DNA of 64,000 nt. It comes from Nocardia jiangxiensis NBRC 101359 (lineage in GTDB: Bacteria; Actinomycetota; Actinomycetes; Mycobacteriales; Mycobacteriaceae). The notes under the pieces are model-generated. The model worked only from the letters and a program-made list of their open reading frames with translations, made no database searches and had not been told where the DNA came from. Location: the NCBI RefSeq assembly GCF_000308615.1, contig NZ_BAGB01000026.1, forward strand, positions 52,246 to 116,245, written 5' to 3'. Below are positions 41,481-49,945 of this stretch, in pieces (position 1 is the stretch's first letter; the number at the start of each line of letters is the position of its first letter). A program made the position numbers and the translations under genes.

Positions 41481-43793
41481 TCACAGACCGTGATCGCGGG
41501 CCCAGGCGGCGATCTGGGTGCGGGAGGTGAAGCCGAGTTTGGTCAGGATGTGCTCGACGTGGGTTTCGGCGGTGCGCACCGAGATCACCAGATCCGCGGC
41601 GATGCGTTTATTGCTGTGACCGGCCGCGACCAGCCGGGTGACGTCCTTCTCCCGGCGGGTGAGCACGTCGACGGCCGCATCGTCGACCGGTTCGGCGCGC
41701 AACGGTTTCGGCTCGGTCTGCGCGGGGGCGGCGGTGCGGCCCAGCGCGTAGTCGATGGCGGCGGGCAGCGACAGGGCCGCACCGCTGTCGTACGCCTCGC
41801 GAAATCCCTTCTCGCCCAATTCTTCCAGGACCTGGACACGCACCTTCTCGCCGACCGCGGTGGCGATGGCGTGGGCCAGGCGCACGGTGTCGCGCTGCAG
41901 GGTCTGCGCCGCGCCCATCAGCCGGGCCGCGCGCACCATATCGCCGCGGGCCGCCGCCGACCAGGCCATACCGTCGAATGCCGAGGCCAGCCAGATACAT
42001 CGGTCGAATTCGGCGAACATCTCCACCGCGCGACTCATGTACGCCGCGGCCGCCTCCTGATTGCCGTGCCGCCAATGATCGACCCCGACCGTCCACAGCG
42101 CCAGACCACCCAGCAGGTGCACGCCGTGCCGTTCGGTCAACGCTCGCAGAGTTTCGGCGATCGTGGTCGACCGGTCGTCCTCGAGCAATGTCGCGCACAT
42201 GAATCCGAAAGAGAGACTGTCCATCTCGGTGGTGGTGTGCCCGGCATCGCGGGCCAGTGCGGCGGCCTGCTCGGCCATCGTCAGCGCCCGCCGGGTGTCA
42301 CCGTCGGTGAATGCGATCAAGGCGCTGTCCAGCCGATTCTCGGCCAGGACGTCTGCCGCGCCCAGTTCCGTCGCCAGCGCCAGGCTCTCTTCGACGAATC
42401 CGGCCGCGGATTCGCGATCGGACAGCAGCGCGGCGAGTGAGGCCGCCGAGGACAGCCCGCGCGCCCGCTCGCGCGAGGGCGTCGTCGGGGTGCGCATCAG
42501 GGCGTCGGTGAGCCAGCGGCGTCCTTCGGACAGGAACCGGTAGTGCTCCCAGTACGGGCGCAGCGCGGTGGCGGTGTCCAGGGCCAGGCGCGGCGCATCG
42601 GACATCGAGAACTGCAGGGCCGAACGAAGATTCGCGTGTTCGCGGGACAGGTCCCGGAACCAGGCCACATCCTCGGAGCTGCAGTAGGCGCGCGGTCCGC
42701 GCAATGCCAGCCGTCGATAGTGGTCGCGATGGCGCGCCCGCACGGCTGCCTCCGTGCCGGATTCGATCAGCCGGTCGTGGCCGAACTGCCGAATCGGTTC
42801 CAGCATCGAATATCTGGCCTTCTCGTCGTCCTGACGCAGCAGCAGCACCGATTTGTCGACCAGTCCGGTGAGCGCGCCGACGAGATCCTGCCCCTCGGCG
42901 GACAGTGCGCATACCGCCTCCGCGGCATCGATGTCCAGCCCACCGGCGAAGACCGAGAGTTGTTGCCACAGAGTCTGTTCCGCGTCGGTGCACAGCTGAT
43001 AGCTCCAGCGGATCGCGCCGTCGATGGTCTGCTGGCGGTGTGGCGCGGTGCGCGGACCGGCGCTGAGCAGAGTCATCGTGTCGTCGAGCCGGTCCAGGAT
43101 TTGCGCGGGGGTGAAGACGCGAAAACGCAAGGCCGCCAACTCGAGTGCCAGCGGCATTCCGTCCAGGCGACGACAGATCGCGGCGAGCGTCGCGCGGTTG
43201 GCGGTGGTGCTGGTGAAACCGGGATCGACCGCGCCGGCCCGTTCGACCAGCAGCCGCACCGCATCGCTGTCGCCGCCCGGCTCCTCGCATCCGCGGCGCT
43301 GGCCACCGACCGGCAGCGGCGGCACCGGCATCACCTGTTCACCCGCGATACCGAGCACCTCACGGCTGGTCGCGACCACCTGCACCGCCGGGGTGGCGGT
43401 GACGATGCGCTCGACCAGTTCGGCGCAGGCGTCGATCAGGTGCTCGCAATTGTCCAGGACCAACAGCATCCGCTGGGTGGCGAGGAATTTCAGCAGTCGC
43501 GGCAGCGGATCGCTGGTGTCGTCGCCCAGGTGCAGCGCCTCGGCGACGCTGAGCGTCACCAGATCCGGATCCCGCACGTCGGCGAGTTCGACCAGCCAGA
43601 CCCCGTCGCGGAAGGCCCGCCCGACCGAGGCGCCGAGCTGACGCGACAGGCGCGTCTTGCCGACGCCGCCCGGCCCGAGCAGCGTCAGCACTCGCGTGGT
43701 CGACAGCAGACGCTTCGCGGCGGCCAGTTCGTCGTGGCGGCCGACGAAGCTGGTGACCTCGGCGGGAAGGTTCCCGCTGACACGCCGCGCCAT
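41481..43793 (-). CDS. STAND-type ATPase regulator with LuxR DNA-binding domain
   Basis: A 770-residue regulator. Residues 10-300 are a STAND/NB-ARC-like ATPase: Walker A GPGGVGKTRL (about 40-49), Walker B RMLLVLDNCEHL (near 110-121) and a VVATSREVLG sensor. The middle is helical TPR-like repeats. The C-terminal 65 residues are a LuxR helix-turn-helix (LTRREKDVTRLVAAGHSNKR, then SVRTAETHVEHILTKLGFTS). There is no adenylate-cyclase domain, unlike some mycobacterial relatives. ATG 43793 is chosen over a far upstream ATG. Divergent from the LLM oxidoreductase gene (154 bp between), a plausible target. Confidence 0.92.
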   Translation of the reverse strand: MARRVSGNLPAEVTSFVGRHDELAAAKRLLSTTRVLTLLGPGGVGKTRLSRQLGASVGRAFRDGVWLVELADVRDPDLVTLSVAEALHLGDDTSDPLPRLLKFLATQRMLLVLDNCEHLIDACAELVERIVTATPAVQVVATSREVLGIAGEQVMPVPPLPVGGQRRGCEEPGGDSDAVRLLVERAGAVDPGFTSTTANRATLAAICRRLDGMPLALELAALRFRVFTPAQILDRLDDTMTLLSAGPRTAPHRQQTIDGAIRWSYQLCTDAEQTLWQQLSVFAGGLDIDAAEAVCALSAEGQDLVGALTGLVDKSVLLLRQDDEKARYSMLEPIRQFGHDRLIESGTEAAVRARHRDHYRRLALRGPRAYCSSEDVAWFRDLSREHANLRSALQFSMSDAPRLALDTATALRPYWEHYRFLSEGRRWLTDALMRTPTTPSRERARGLSSAASLAALLSDRESAAGFVEESLALATELGAADVLAENRLDSALIAFTDGDTRRALTMAEQAAALARDAGHTTTEMDSLSFGFMCATLLEDDRSTTIAETLRALTERHGVHLLGGLALWTVGVDHWRHGNQEAAAAYMSRAVEMFAEFDRCIWLASAFDGMAWSAAARGDMVRAARLMGAAQTLQRDTVRLAHAIATAVGEKVRVQVLEELGEKGFREAYDSGAALSLPAAIDYALGRTAAPAQTEPKPLRAEPVDDAAVDVLTRREKDVTRLVAAGHSNKRIAADLVISVRTAETHVEHILTKLGFTSRTQIAAWARDHGL

Positions 43794-43947
43794 ATCCGCC
43801 ACACTAGCGCGTGCCCGGATCGCTCGAATCGACCTCGCGGCGAACCGGCTGCGGGCCGCCGATCCGGCGGGCATAGGCTTGCCGATGCGTGGTCGGCGCC
43901 GGTGCCGACCACGAGCGAGAAGCATCCCACGACCGAGGAGGCCCGCT

Positions 43948-44859
43948 GTGCGTATCGGCATCCTGTTGAACGAACCGACCGGGCCCGAGGGCTTGCGCGG
44001 CCTGACCGACGAGCTGCGCCGCGCCGCGGACGAGGGCTTCAACTCCGCCTGGATGACGCACATCTTCGGCGTGGACGCGCTCACCGCGCTGGCCGTCGCG
44101 GGTAGTCAGGTGCCGGGGATCGATATCGGCACCGCCGTCGTGCCGAGCTATCCGCGTCATCCGGGCGCGCTGGCCCAGCAGGCGCGCACGACCGCGCTCG
44201 CGGTGGGCCCCGGGCGGCTCACGCTCGGTCTCGGCCTGTCGCACAAGATCGTGATCGAGAACATGTTCGGGTACAGCTTCGAGCGCCCGGCCCGGCACAT
44301 GCGCGAGTACCTGTCGGTGCTGATGCCGCTGCTGGAGAACAAGCCGGTCTCTTTCGCCGGCGAGACGGTGAAGGCCAATCTGGCGCTGTCGGTGCCGAAC
44401 GAGGGAACGGTGCCGGTGCTGCTGGCCGCGATGGGTCCGGCGATGCTCAAACTCGCGGGCCGGGTCACCGACGGCACCGTGCTGTGGATGACGGGTCCGG
44501 CGACCGTTCGCGATCACGTCGCACCGGCGATCACCGCCGCGGCGGCCGAGGCGGGACGCCCCGCACCGCGCGTGGTGTGCCCGCTGCCGGTCTGCGTCAC
44601 CGATGACGTGGACGCCGCCCGGGAGCGGGCGGCCAAGGTCTACGCCGCCTACGGTTCGCTGCCCTCGTACCGGGCGATGATGGATCGCGAAGGCGCCGAG
44701 GGCCCGGCGGATCTGGCCATCATCGGTTCGGAAGAGTATGTCGCCGAACGCATTCGGTCCATCTTCCACGCTGGCGCCACGGAATTCGTCGGCGCGATCT
44801 TCGTCGGCGGCGAGGAGGCGGTCCGCACCCGAGCCCTGCTCACCGGGCTGGCGGACTGA
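43948..44859 (+). CDS. LLM-class (luciferase-like, F420-type) oxidoreductase
   Basis: A 303-residue TIM-barrel protein of the luciferase-like monooxygenase superfamily, in the F420-dependent MER/Fgd-type branch (IGTAVVPSYPRHPGALAQQA; GPGRLTLGLGLSH; TDGTVLWMTGP; PLPVCVTDDVDAARE). Nocardial relatives use F420 with many small carbonyl or nitro substrates. GTG 43948 has GAGGAGG 7 nt upstream. A YjbR-like gene begins 4 bp after its stop, so the two form an operon. Substrate unknown; the divergent LuxR-type regulator may control it. Confidence 0.9.
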   Translation: MRIGILLNEPTGPEGLRGLTDELRRAADEGFNSAWMTHIFGVDALTALAVAGSQVPGIDIGTAVVPSYPRHPGALAQQARTTALAVGPGRLTLGLGLSHKIVIENMFGYSFERPARHMREYLSVLMPLLENKPVSFAGETVKANLALSVPNEGTVPVLLAAMGPAMLKLAGRVTDGTVLWMTGPATVRDHVAPAITAAAAEAGRPAPRVVCPLPVCVTDDVDAARERAAKVYAAYGSLPSYRAMMDREGAEGPADLAIIGSEEYVAERIRSIFHAGATEFVGAIFVGGEEAVRTRALLTGLAD

Positions 44860-44862
44860 CCC

Positions 44863-45279
44863 GTGCCCCGATCACGGCGCGCTCGGGTCGAGGACGTGCA
44901 CGAGTTGGCGCTGGCCATGCCGCACGTCACGGTCGAGTACGGTCCGCAGGAGAATCCGATCTATCAGGTCGGGCGCAAGTCGTTCATCTTCTTCCGGACC
45001 CCGCGCCCGGACGCGGTCGATCCGGACACCGGGGACCGCTATCCGGACGTGATCGTGATCTGGGTTCCGTCCGAGTCCGACAAGCTGGCATTGGTGCAGG
45101 ATCAGGAGTCGCCCTGGTTCAGCACCACGCATTTCGACGGGCATTCCTCGGTCCTGGTCCGGGCGGGCCGGCTCGGCGAACTGCGCCTGGACGAGTTGCG
45201 CGAGGTCGTGCAGGATGCCTGGTTGTCCCGGGCCTCGGCGACGCGGGCCGAGCGCTGGCTGGCCGAGAACAGGCTCTGA
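44863..45279 (+). CDS. MmcQ/YjbR-like DNA-binding fold protein
   Basis: A 138-residue protein of the MmcQ/YjbR (DUF419) family: ELALAMPHVTVEYGP, KSFIFFRTPRPDA, VQDQESPWFSTTHFDGHSSVLVR-type core and the C-terminal LVRAGRLGELRLDELREVV with DAWLSRASATRAERWLAE. The fold has a CyaY-like shape and is often called DNA-binding, but a biochemical role is not established. GTG 44863 starts 4 bp after the LLM gene stop. Small, cytosolic. Confidence 0.85.
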   Translation: MPRSRRARVEDVHELALAMPHVTVEYGPQENPIYQVGRKSFIFFRTPRPDAVDPDTGDRYPDVIVIWVPSESDKLALVQDQESPWFSTTHFDGHSSVLVRAGRLGELRLDELREVVQDAWLSRASATRAERWLAENRL

Positions 45280-45310
45280 ACCGACCGGCGACAATTCGGT
45301 CCGAGATCGG

Positions 45311-45341
45311 TTGACCTCTACCGGGGTTGAGGTTGCAGGCT
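45311..45341 (+). promoter_or_regulatory. MerR-family promoter/operator with 19-bp spacer
   Basis: -35 TTGACC (45311-45316), 19-bp spacer containing the dyad CCTCTAC-CGGG-GTTGAGG, then -10-like CAGGCT (45336-45341). Layout and arms match the SoxR/MerR class (CCTCAAG-N4-CTTGAGG with a 19-bp spacer). The ATG at 45348 starts 6 nt after the -10, predicting a leaderless mRNA. No MerR gene is nearby. Confidence 0.65.
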
Positions 45342-45347
45342 GGACTC

Positions 45348-46013
45348 ATGACACAGTCCGCAGAGATCTGGAACACCGTCTACGACAACGACACCGCCCC
45401 CTGGGTGATCGGCGAGCCGCAGCCGCAGGTACTGGCCTTGGAACGGGAGGGCTGGATCCGTGGTCGTGTCCTGGATCCCGGGTGCGGTGCCGGTGAGCAC
45501 ACCATCGCACTGACCGCCCTCGGCTACGACGTGCTCGGCGTGGATCTCTCGCCCAGCGCGGTCGCCTACGCGCGCGCCAATGCCGCGAACAAGGGTGTGC
45601 CCGCTGCGCGATTCGAACTCGCCGATATGGTCGCGATCGGCGGCGATCCCGGCCTCGCGGCCGAACTCGGCGTCTTCGACACGATTCTGGACAGTGCGCT
45701 GTTCCACGTCTTCCGGGAGGACCCCCAGGCGCGGGCCGCCTATGTGCAGGCCCTGCACGCGCTGTGCGCACCGGGCGGTCGAGTCCTGCTGCTGGCGCTC
45801 TCCGATGCCGAGCCCGGCTTCGGGCCGCGGATCAGCGACGGCATGATTCGCGAATCATTCGGCGAGGGATGGGAATTGGAGGATCTACAGCCCGCGCGCT
45901 ATCGCGGCCGGATCACCGCGGTCCTGTCGCCGGAAGCCCTCGAAGGGGTGCGGGCCGACGCGGACGGGAATGTGGAGACCGCGGCCTGGGTGGCGCGGAT
46001 CGCGCGACGCTGA
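45348..46013 (+). CDS. Class I SAM-dependent methyltransferase
   Basis: A 221-residue methyltransferase. Motif I is VLDPGCGAGEHTIAL (about 42-56), the acidic loop is GVDLSPSAVAYARANA (near 65-80), motif II region is FDTILDSALFHVF (near 113-125) and GGRVLLLALSD (near 146-156). It resembles small-molecule (thiopurine/TehB-like) methyltransferases. ATG 45348 is selected because the MerR-type promoter places the mRNA start there; GTG/ATG upstream would lie in the operator. Induction by an exogenous toxic compound is therefore likely. Convergent with the IclR gene, 13 bp apart. Confidence 0.9.
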   Translation: MTQSAEIWNTVYDNDTAPWVIGEPQPQVLALEREGWIRGRVLDPGCGAGEHTIALTALGYDVLGVDLSPSAVAYARANAANKGVPAARFELADMVAIGGDPGLAAELGVFDTILDSALFHVFREDPQARAAYVQALHALCAPGGRVLLLALSDAEPGFGPRISDGMIRESFGEGWELEDLQPARYRGRITAVLSPEALEGVRADADGNVETAAWVARIARR

Positions 46014-46026
46014 ATCCGCGCCCGGA

Positions 46027-46875
46027 CTAGCGTCCTCGCGCACGCCTCGGGAACAGGGCGCGTCCGGCCTCGTGCGCGACCTCGAGCACGACCCGGGCCA
46101 GCCGATCGAACCCCATCGCATCGGCCGGACCGGTGAGGGACAGCGCCGCGGGGGCCGCACCGCGCACACGCACCGGCGCTGCGACACAGGCGATTCCGGC
46201 CATCGCCTCCTCGTGGTCGATCGCCACGCCCTGGCGAAGCCGGATGCGCTCGAGTTCGCGTCGCAGTGCGTCGGGCTCACAGACCGTGCGCGCGGTCAGC
46301 CGCGCCGGACGGGTCCGGACCACCGATTCGGCGATGGGCGGCTCCAGCGTCGAGAGCATCGCCTTGCCCAGAGCCGTTGCGTGCGCGGGCATCCGGCCAC
46401 CGAGGCGGGTCGGCAGTGCGGCGGCGAACCGGCCGCCGACCTTGTCCAGGTACACCACCTCGCGGCCGTCCAGTACGGCCAGATGACCGACCAGACCGGT
46501 GCGTTGGGCCAGTTCGTGCAGCAGTGGGCCGACTGCGTCGCGGGTCTCGTTGTGATCGGCGGCCAGGCCGCCCAGTTCCAGGGTGCGCATGCCCAGCCGG
46601 TAGCCGCCGGAGGTGTGCGCAAGCCAGCGCAGCCGGATCATCTGATCCAGGATCCGGTGCACGGTCGATCGCGGAAGTCCGGTCCGCTCAACGATTTCCA
46701 CCAGGGTCAGCGTCGGGGTCGCGGCGTCGAACACGTCCAGGATCAGCGTCATCCGCTCGATCATCGACACCGGGATCGGCCGGGTCGCGGCGCGTGTGGG
46801 CTGCCGGTCGGAATCGCTCGCGTGGCCTCGGGCAGGAACGGCGCGTTCGGTGACGGGCAGCGCGGTGACGGTCAT
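46027..46875 (-). CDS. IclR-family transcriptional regulator
   Basis: A 282-residue regulator. The winged helix is about 40-100 (LTLVEIVERTGLPRSTVHRILDQM), followed by the IclR effector domain (RTGLVGHLAVLDGREVVYLDKV; GRMPAHATALGKAMLS; AIDHEEAMAGIACVAAPV). ATG 46875 has GGAGGA 5-8 nt upstream; a longer start at 46956 is less likely. IclR proteins often control aromatic-acid catabolism. It is divergent from a VOC-type dioxygenase (47238), with 362 bp between them, so that gene is its likely target. Confidence 0.92.
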   Translation of the reverse strand: MTVTALPVTERAVPARGHASDSDRQPTRAATRPIPVSMIERMTLILDVFDAATPTLTLVEIVERTGLPRSTVHRILDQMIRLRWLAHTSGGYRLGMRTLELGGLAADHNETRDAVGPLLHELAQRTGLVGHLAVLDGREVVYLDKVGGRFAAALPTRLGGRMPAHATALGKAMLSTLEPPIAESVVRTRPARLTARTVCEPDALRRELERIRLRQGVAIDHEEAMAGIACVAAPVRVRGAAPAALSLTGPADAMGFDRLARVVLEVAHEAGRALFPRRARGR

Positions 46876-47237
46876 ATGTTCCTCCGTTGGCTCATATGCA
46901 GTCTCGAAGTATGTGGACTGGGCATGTTCGGGTTGCATACTCGTGTTACCAGTCACAGTGGACTCTCGCGGGGAACGGCGAATCGGTGGAACTACGTATC
47001 TTCTACCGATTCGTCCCGGTCACCGGGGCTACGTATTGACCACCGAGCACGCCGAGCTGTTCCGATTACCGTCGGCTATATGTCTTTTCGGCGCAAGCGC
47101 GGTGGCTTGCGATGTCCCGCGTGCGGCCGGGCGGCGTCGTTCTCCCGTCCAGCGGGACTGTCGGCCCCGGTGAGCATGCCGGGCGGTGAGCATCGGTAAC
47201 GCGCGCAATCCCCGGAAACACCCAAGGAGTGATCACA
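46876..47237. other. 362-bp divergent region, IclR gene / VOC dioxygenase
   Basis: No gene is supported. It must hold both divergent promoters. A distant dyad AGTATG (46908-46913) and CATACT (46936-46941) and a TATTGACC element at about 47034-47041 are visible, but no strong operator or hairpin. AAGGAG at 47224-47229 is the ribosome site of the right-hand gene. Confidence 0.5.
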
Positions 47238-48116
47238 GTGGCTGCCTTCAGTTCCCTCGGCTACGTCCGGATCGGGATCACCGATCCGGACGCCTGGCGC
47301 ACGTTCGCCTTCGAGACCATCGGATTCGCCGAAGGGCACGGTCCCGCCGCGGATTCGATCTATCTACGGATGGACGAGCACACCTACCGGCTCGAACTGG
47401 TGCCCGGTGAGCGCGACGAGGTGCTCGCGGTCGGGTGGCAGGTGGCCGATGCGACATCCCTGGCGCTGGTGCGTGAGGTCCTGGAGAAGGCCGACGTCGC
47501 GGTCACCACGCTCACGCCCGCGCAGGCCCGGTCGCGGCATGTGGAGGAGGCGATCGCCTTCGCCGATCCGTCCGGGCTGAGCGTCGAGGTGTTCCACGGT
47601 CCGCTGCTGGACCATACTCCGGTGCTGTCCCGGTTCGGCAACCGATTCGTCAGCGGGGCAATGGGTTTGGGACATGTTGTGCTTCCGGTGCCGGATCTCG
47701 AAGCCGCCCGCTGGTTCTACGCCGAGGTCCTGGGCTTCGCCGCCCGCGGATCGTTCCGGGTGGGCCCGCCCGAGCATCCGCTGTGGATCCGCTTTCTCGG
47801 GGTCAACCCGCGGCATCACAGTCTCGCGCTGATTCCCGGAAATCCGTCGCCGGGGCCGGGTCTGGTGCACATCATGGTCGAGGTGGATCAGCTGGACGAC
47901 GTCGGCCGGGCACTGGATCGGGTGACCTCATCGGGATATCACCTGTCCTCGACGCTCGGACGGCACACCAACGACAAGATGATCTCCTTCTACGTTCGCA
48001 CACCGGGCGGCTGGGATCTCGAATTCGGTTGTGATGGAATGCTCGTCGGTCCGGACTACGTCGCCGAGGAGATGACCGCGGACAGCTACTGGGGTCACGA
48101 GTGGGTGCGGGAGTGA
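47238..48116 (+). CDS. Two-domain VOC extradiol-dioxygenase-like protein
   Basis: A 292-residue protein of the type I extradiol ring-cleavage family (2,3-dihydroxybiphenyl 1,2-dioxygenase-like). Two VOC halves, about 5-115 and 140-265. Metal ligands expected for iron are His in GLGHVVLPVPD (near 143), His in GLVHIMVEVDQ (near 210) and Glu in GWDLEFGCDG (near 259). The signature region HTNDKMISFYVRTPGGWDLE is complete, so catalysis is probable. GTG 47238 has AAGGAG 8 nt upstream; GTG 47229 overlaps that site. Divergent from the IclR regulator, suggesting aromatic ring cleavage under its control. Confidence 0.88.
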   Translation: MAAFSSLGYVRIGITDPDAWRTFAFETIGFAEGHGPAADSIYLRMDEHTYRLELVPGERDEVLAVGWQVADATSLALVREVLEKADVAVTTLTPAQARSRHVEEAIAFADPSGLSVEVFHGPLLDHTPVLSRFGNRFVSGAMGLGHVVLPVPDLEAARWFYAEVLGFAARGSFRVGPPEHPLWIRFLGVNPRHHSLALIPGNPSPGPGLVHIMVEVDQLDDVGRALDRVTSSGYHLSSTLGRHTNDKMISFYVRTPGGWDLEFGCDGMLVGPDYVAEEMTADSYWGHEWVRE

Positions 48117-48118
48117 GG

Positions 48119-49816
48119 TTACCGGTCGTCGGTGAACGTCACGCGCACCGAGACCGGCGTGGTCTGCAGGGCGGCGAACCCGGCGGCGGTGAGCGGGGCG
48201 AGCAGTCGATGGGGTGCGAAGGCGCGGGCGCGGGCGACGACATCGTCCTCGGGACGTAGTTCGGCGATCCCGGTACGCCACTGGTTACCCTGACGCAGAC
48301 GGATATTCGGGTTGGCGGCGACATTGTTGCCCCAACCCGAGCGCAGGCCGTGCTGGCAGATGATCCAGGCGCCGTCGTCCTCGAACCGGACCGAGACCGG
48401 GACCCGGCGCGGCTGTCCGGACTTGCGGCCGATCGTCTCGAGTTCGGTCGCGAAACTCGACCGGATCCCGATCCGGTTCAGGTTGCGGAACAGCGGATTC
48501 ACCACGTACCGACCGATATTGCGTTCGACGGCGAACTTGCGAGCCAGCGGGTCGGGGCGCGATCCGGACCCGCCGCGCCGGGACCGCAGCGCCTCGATTC
48601 CGTTGCGCCGCACCATCGTGGGCGCCGTGCGCCACGGGGAACGGGCCGGATCCGGATTCAGTCCGGCGCCGAGCCGATGCAGTTGATCGGTGTGCCACTG
48701 CAGATCCAGTGCGCCGTCGAAGGATTTGAGACCGCCGCTGCGGGCGAGTGGTCCGCGCAGCCCCAGCGAGATGGCCGGCGTGCGCAGCACATCGGTGCGG
48801 CCCTCCAGCAGATCGCGTGCGGCGTCGGGCAGTACGGCCGTCGGCCGGCCGATGCCGACGACATCGCACGCTCCGGATTCGATCGCCGCGGACATCGCCG
48901 CCCGCGACCGGAAACCGCCGGTGACCGCGAGCGGCACCGCGCCCGCCGAATGCCGGACCGTCTCGGCGTATTCGAGGAAGTACGCCTCGCGGGCCCGGGT
49001 GCTCGCGGCCTGGCGCGGACGTCCCATCATGGCCGGGGATTCGTAACTGCCGCCGCTGATTTCGAGCAGGTCCAGACTTTCGGCGGCGAGCGCCTCGAGT
49101 ACGCCTCGCGATTCGGCCTCGCTGAATCCGCCGCGCTGGAAGTCGGCGGAATTGAGTTTCACCGCCACCGCGAAGCCTGGCCGCACCGCGCCGCGAATCG
49201 CCCGCACCACCTCGAGGGCGAAACGCATCCGCCGTGCGGCGTCCCCGCCCCAGGCATCGGTGCGCTGGTTGGACAGCGGCGAGAGGAATTGCGAGACGAG
49301 ATATCCGTGCGCGCCGTGGACCTGCACCCCGTCGAACCCCGCGGCCTCGGCCACCCGGGCGGCGGTGGCGAATCGCTCGATCAGCTCGACGATCTCGTCC
49401 TCGCTCAGCGCCCGCGGCGTCGGCATGCCGGGTATGGACGGCGCGATCGCCGAGGGAGCGACGGGACGGTGTCGCCCGGCGAGCGGATTGGCCTGCCGCC
49501 CAGGGTGATTCAGCTGCATCCAGATCGGCGTGCCGCCCTCCTTGGCCGCCTTCGCCCAGCGGGTCAGCGCATCGAGGTCCCGGTCGTCGGTGATCGCGAC
49601 GTTGCCGGGCTCGCCGAGCTGTGTCCGGTCGATCATCACGTTGCCGGTGACGATCAGGCCGAAACCGCCTGTGCTCCAACGACTGTAGAGCCGCCGCAAG
49701 CGTTCGTCCGGGGCCAGGTCCGCGCTGCCCAGTCCCTCGCTTAGCGCGGATTTCATGATCCGGTTGGGCAGTGTCTGCCCGCAGGGCAGCGGCAGGGGGT
49801 CGTGCGGATTCGCCAT
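48119..49816 (-). CDS. Fusion: old-yellow-enzyme NADH:flavin oxidoreductase + F420-type nitroreductase (Ddn/DUF385) domain
   Basis: A 565-residue protein with two redox domains in one frame. Residues 1-370 are an OYE-type FMN TIM barrel: MQLNHPGRQANP (about 99-110), VQVHGAHGYLVSQFLSPLSN (about 168-187), RTDAWGG, VTGGFRS and GIGRPTA near the C-terminal phosphate loop. Residues about 440-560 match the Ddn/DUF385 deazaflavin-dependent family: ELETIGRKSGQPRRVPV, then ANPNIRLRQGNQWRTGIAEL. ATG 49816 has GAGGGAG 7 nt upstream. It faces a TetR gene across a double operator. OYEs reduce activated C=C bonds; FDORs use F420 or flavin. Electron exchange between the domains is inference. Confidence 0.85.
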   Translation of the reverse strand: MANPHDPLPLPCGQTLPNRIMKSALSEGLGSADLAPDERLRRLYSRWSTGGFGLIVTGNVMIDRTQLGEPGNVAITDDRDLDALTRWAKAAKEGGTPIWMQLNHPGRQANPLAGRHRPVAPSAIAPSIPGMPTPRALSEDEIVELIERFATAARVAEAAGFDGVQVHGAHGYLVSQFLSPLSNQRTDAWGGDAARRMRFALEVVRAIRGAVRPGFAVAVKLNSADFQRGGFSEAESRGVLEALAAESLDLLEISGGSYESPAMMGRPRQAASTRAREAYFLEYAETVRHSAGAVPLAVTGGFRSRAAMSAAIESGACDVVGIGRPTAVLPDAARDLLEGRTDVLRTPAISLGLRGPLARSGGLKSFDGALDLQWHTDQLHRLGAGLNPDPARSPWRTAPTMVRRNGIEALRSRRGGSGSRPDPLARKFAVERNIGRYVVNPLFRNLNRIGIRSSFATELETIGRKSGQPRRVPVSVRFEDDGAWIICQHGLRSGWGNNVAANPNIRLRQGNQWRTGIAELRPEDDVVARARAFAPHRLLAPLTAAGFAALQTTPVSVRVTFTDDR

Positions 49817-49852
49817 CGTCGTGCTCCCTCGTCTGCGGTCACCCGCGGGTAG

Positions 49853-49862
49853 ACCGATCGGT
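49853..49862. promoter_or_regulatory. TetR operator half 1 (ACCGATCGGT)
   Basis: Perfect 10-bp palindrome, 37 bp from the fusion-gene start and 28 bp centre-to-centre from the second copy. Confidence 0.75.
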
Positions 49863-49880
49863 GTAACGGGAGGGTAGTAC

Positions 49881-49895
49881 ACCGATCGGTATAGT
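49881..49895. promoter_or_regulatory. TetR operator half 2 with overlapping -10
   Basis: A second perfect ACCGATCGGT palindrome (49881-49890) shares its last base with TATAGT (49890-49895), a -10 for the TetR gene. A repressor bound here would block RNA polymerase. Confidence 0.75.
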
Positions 49896-49945
49896 GGCAA
49901 GGTATGCTGGTGGGCCAGCGGAAATGCGTACCAGGAAGGTCGCCC

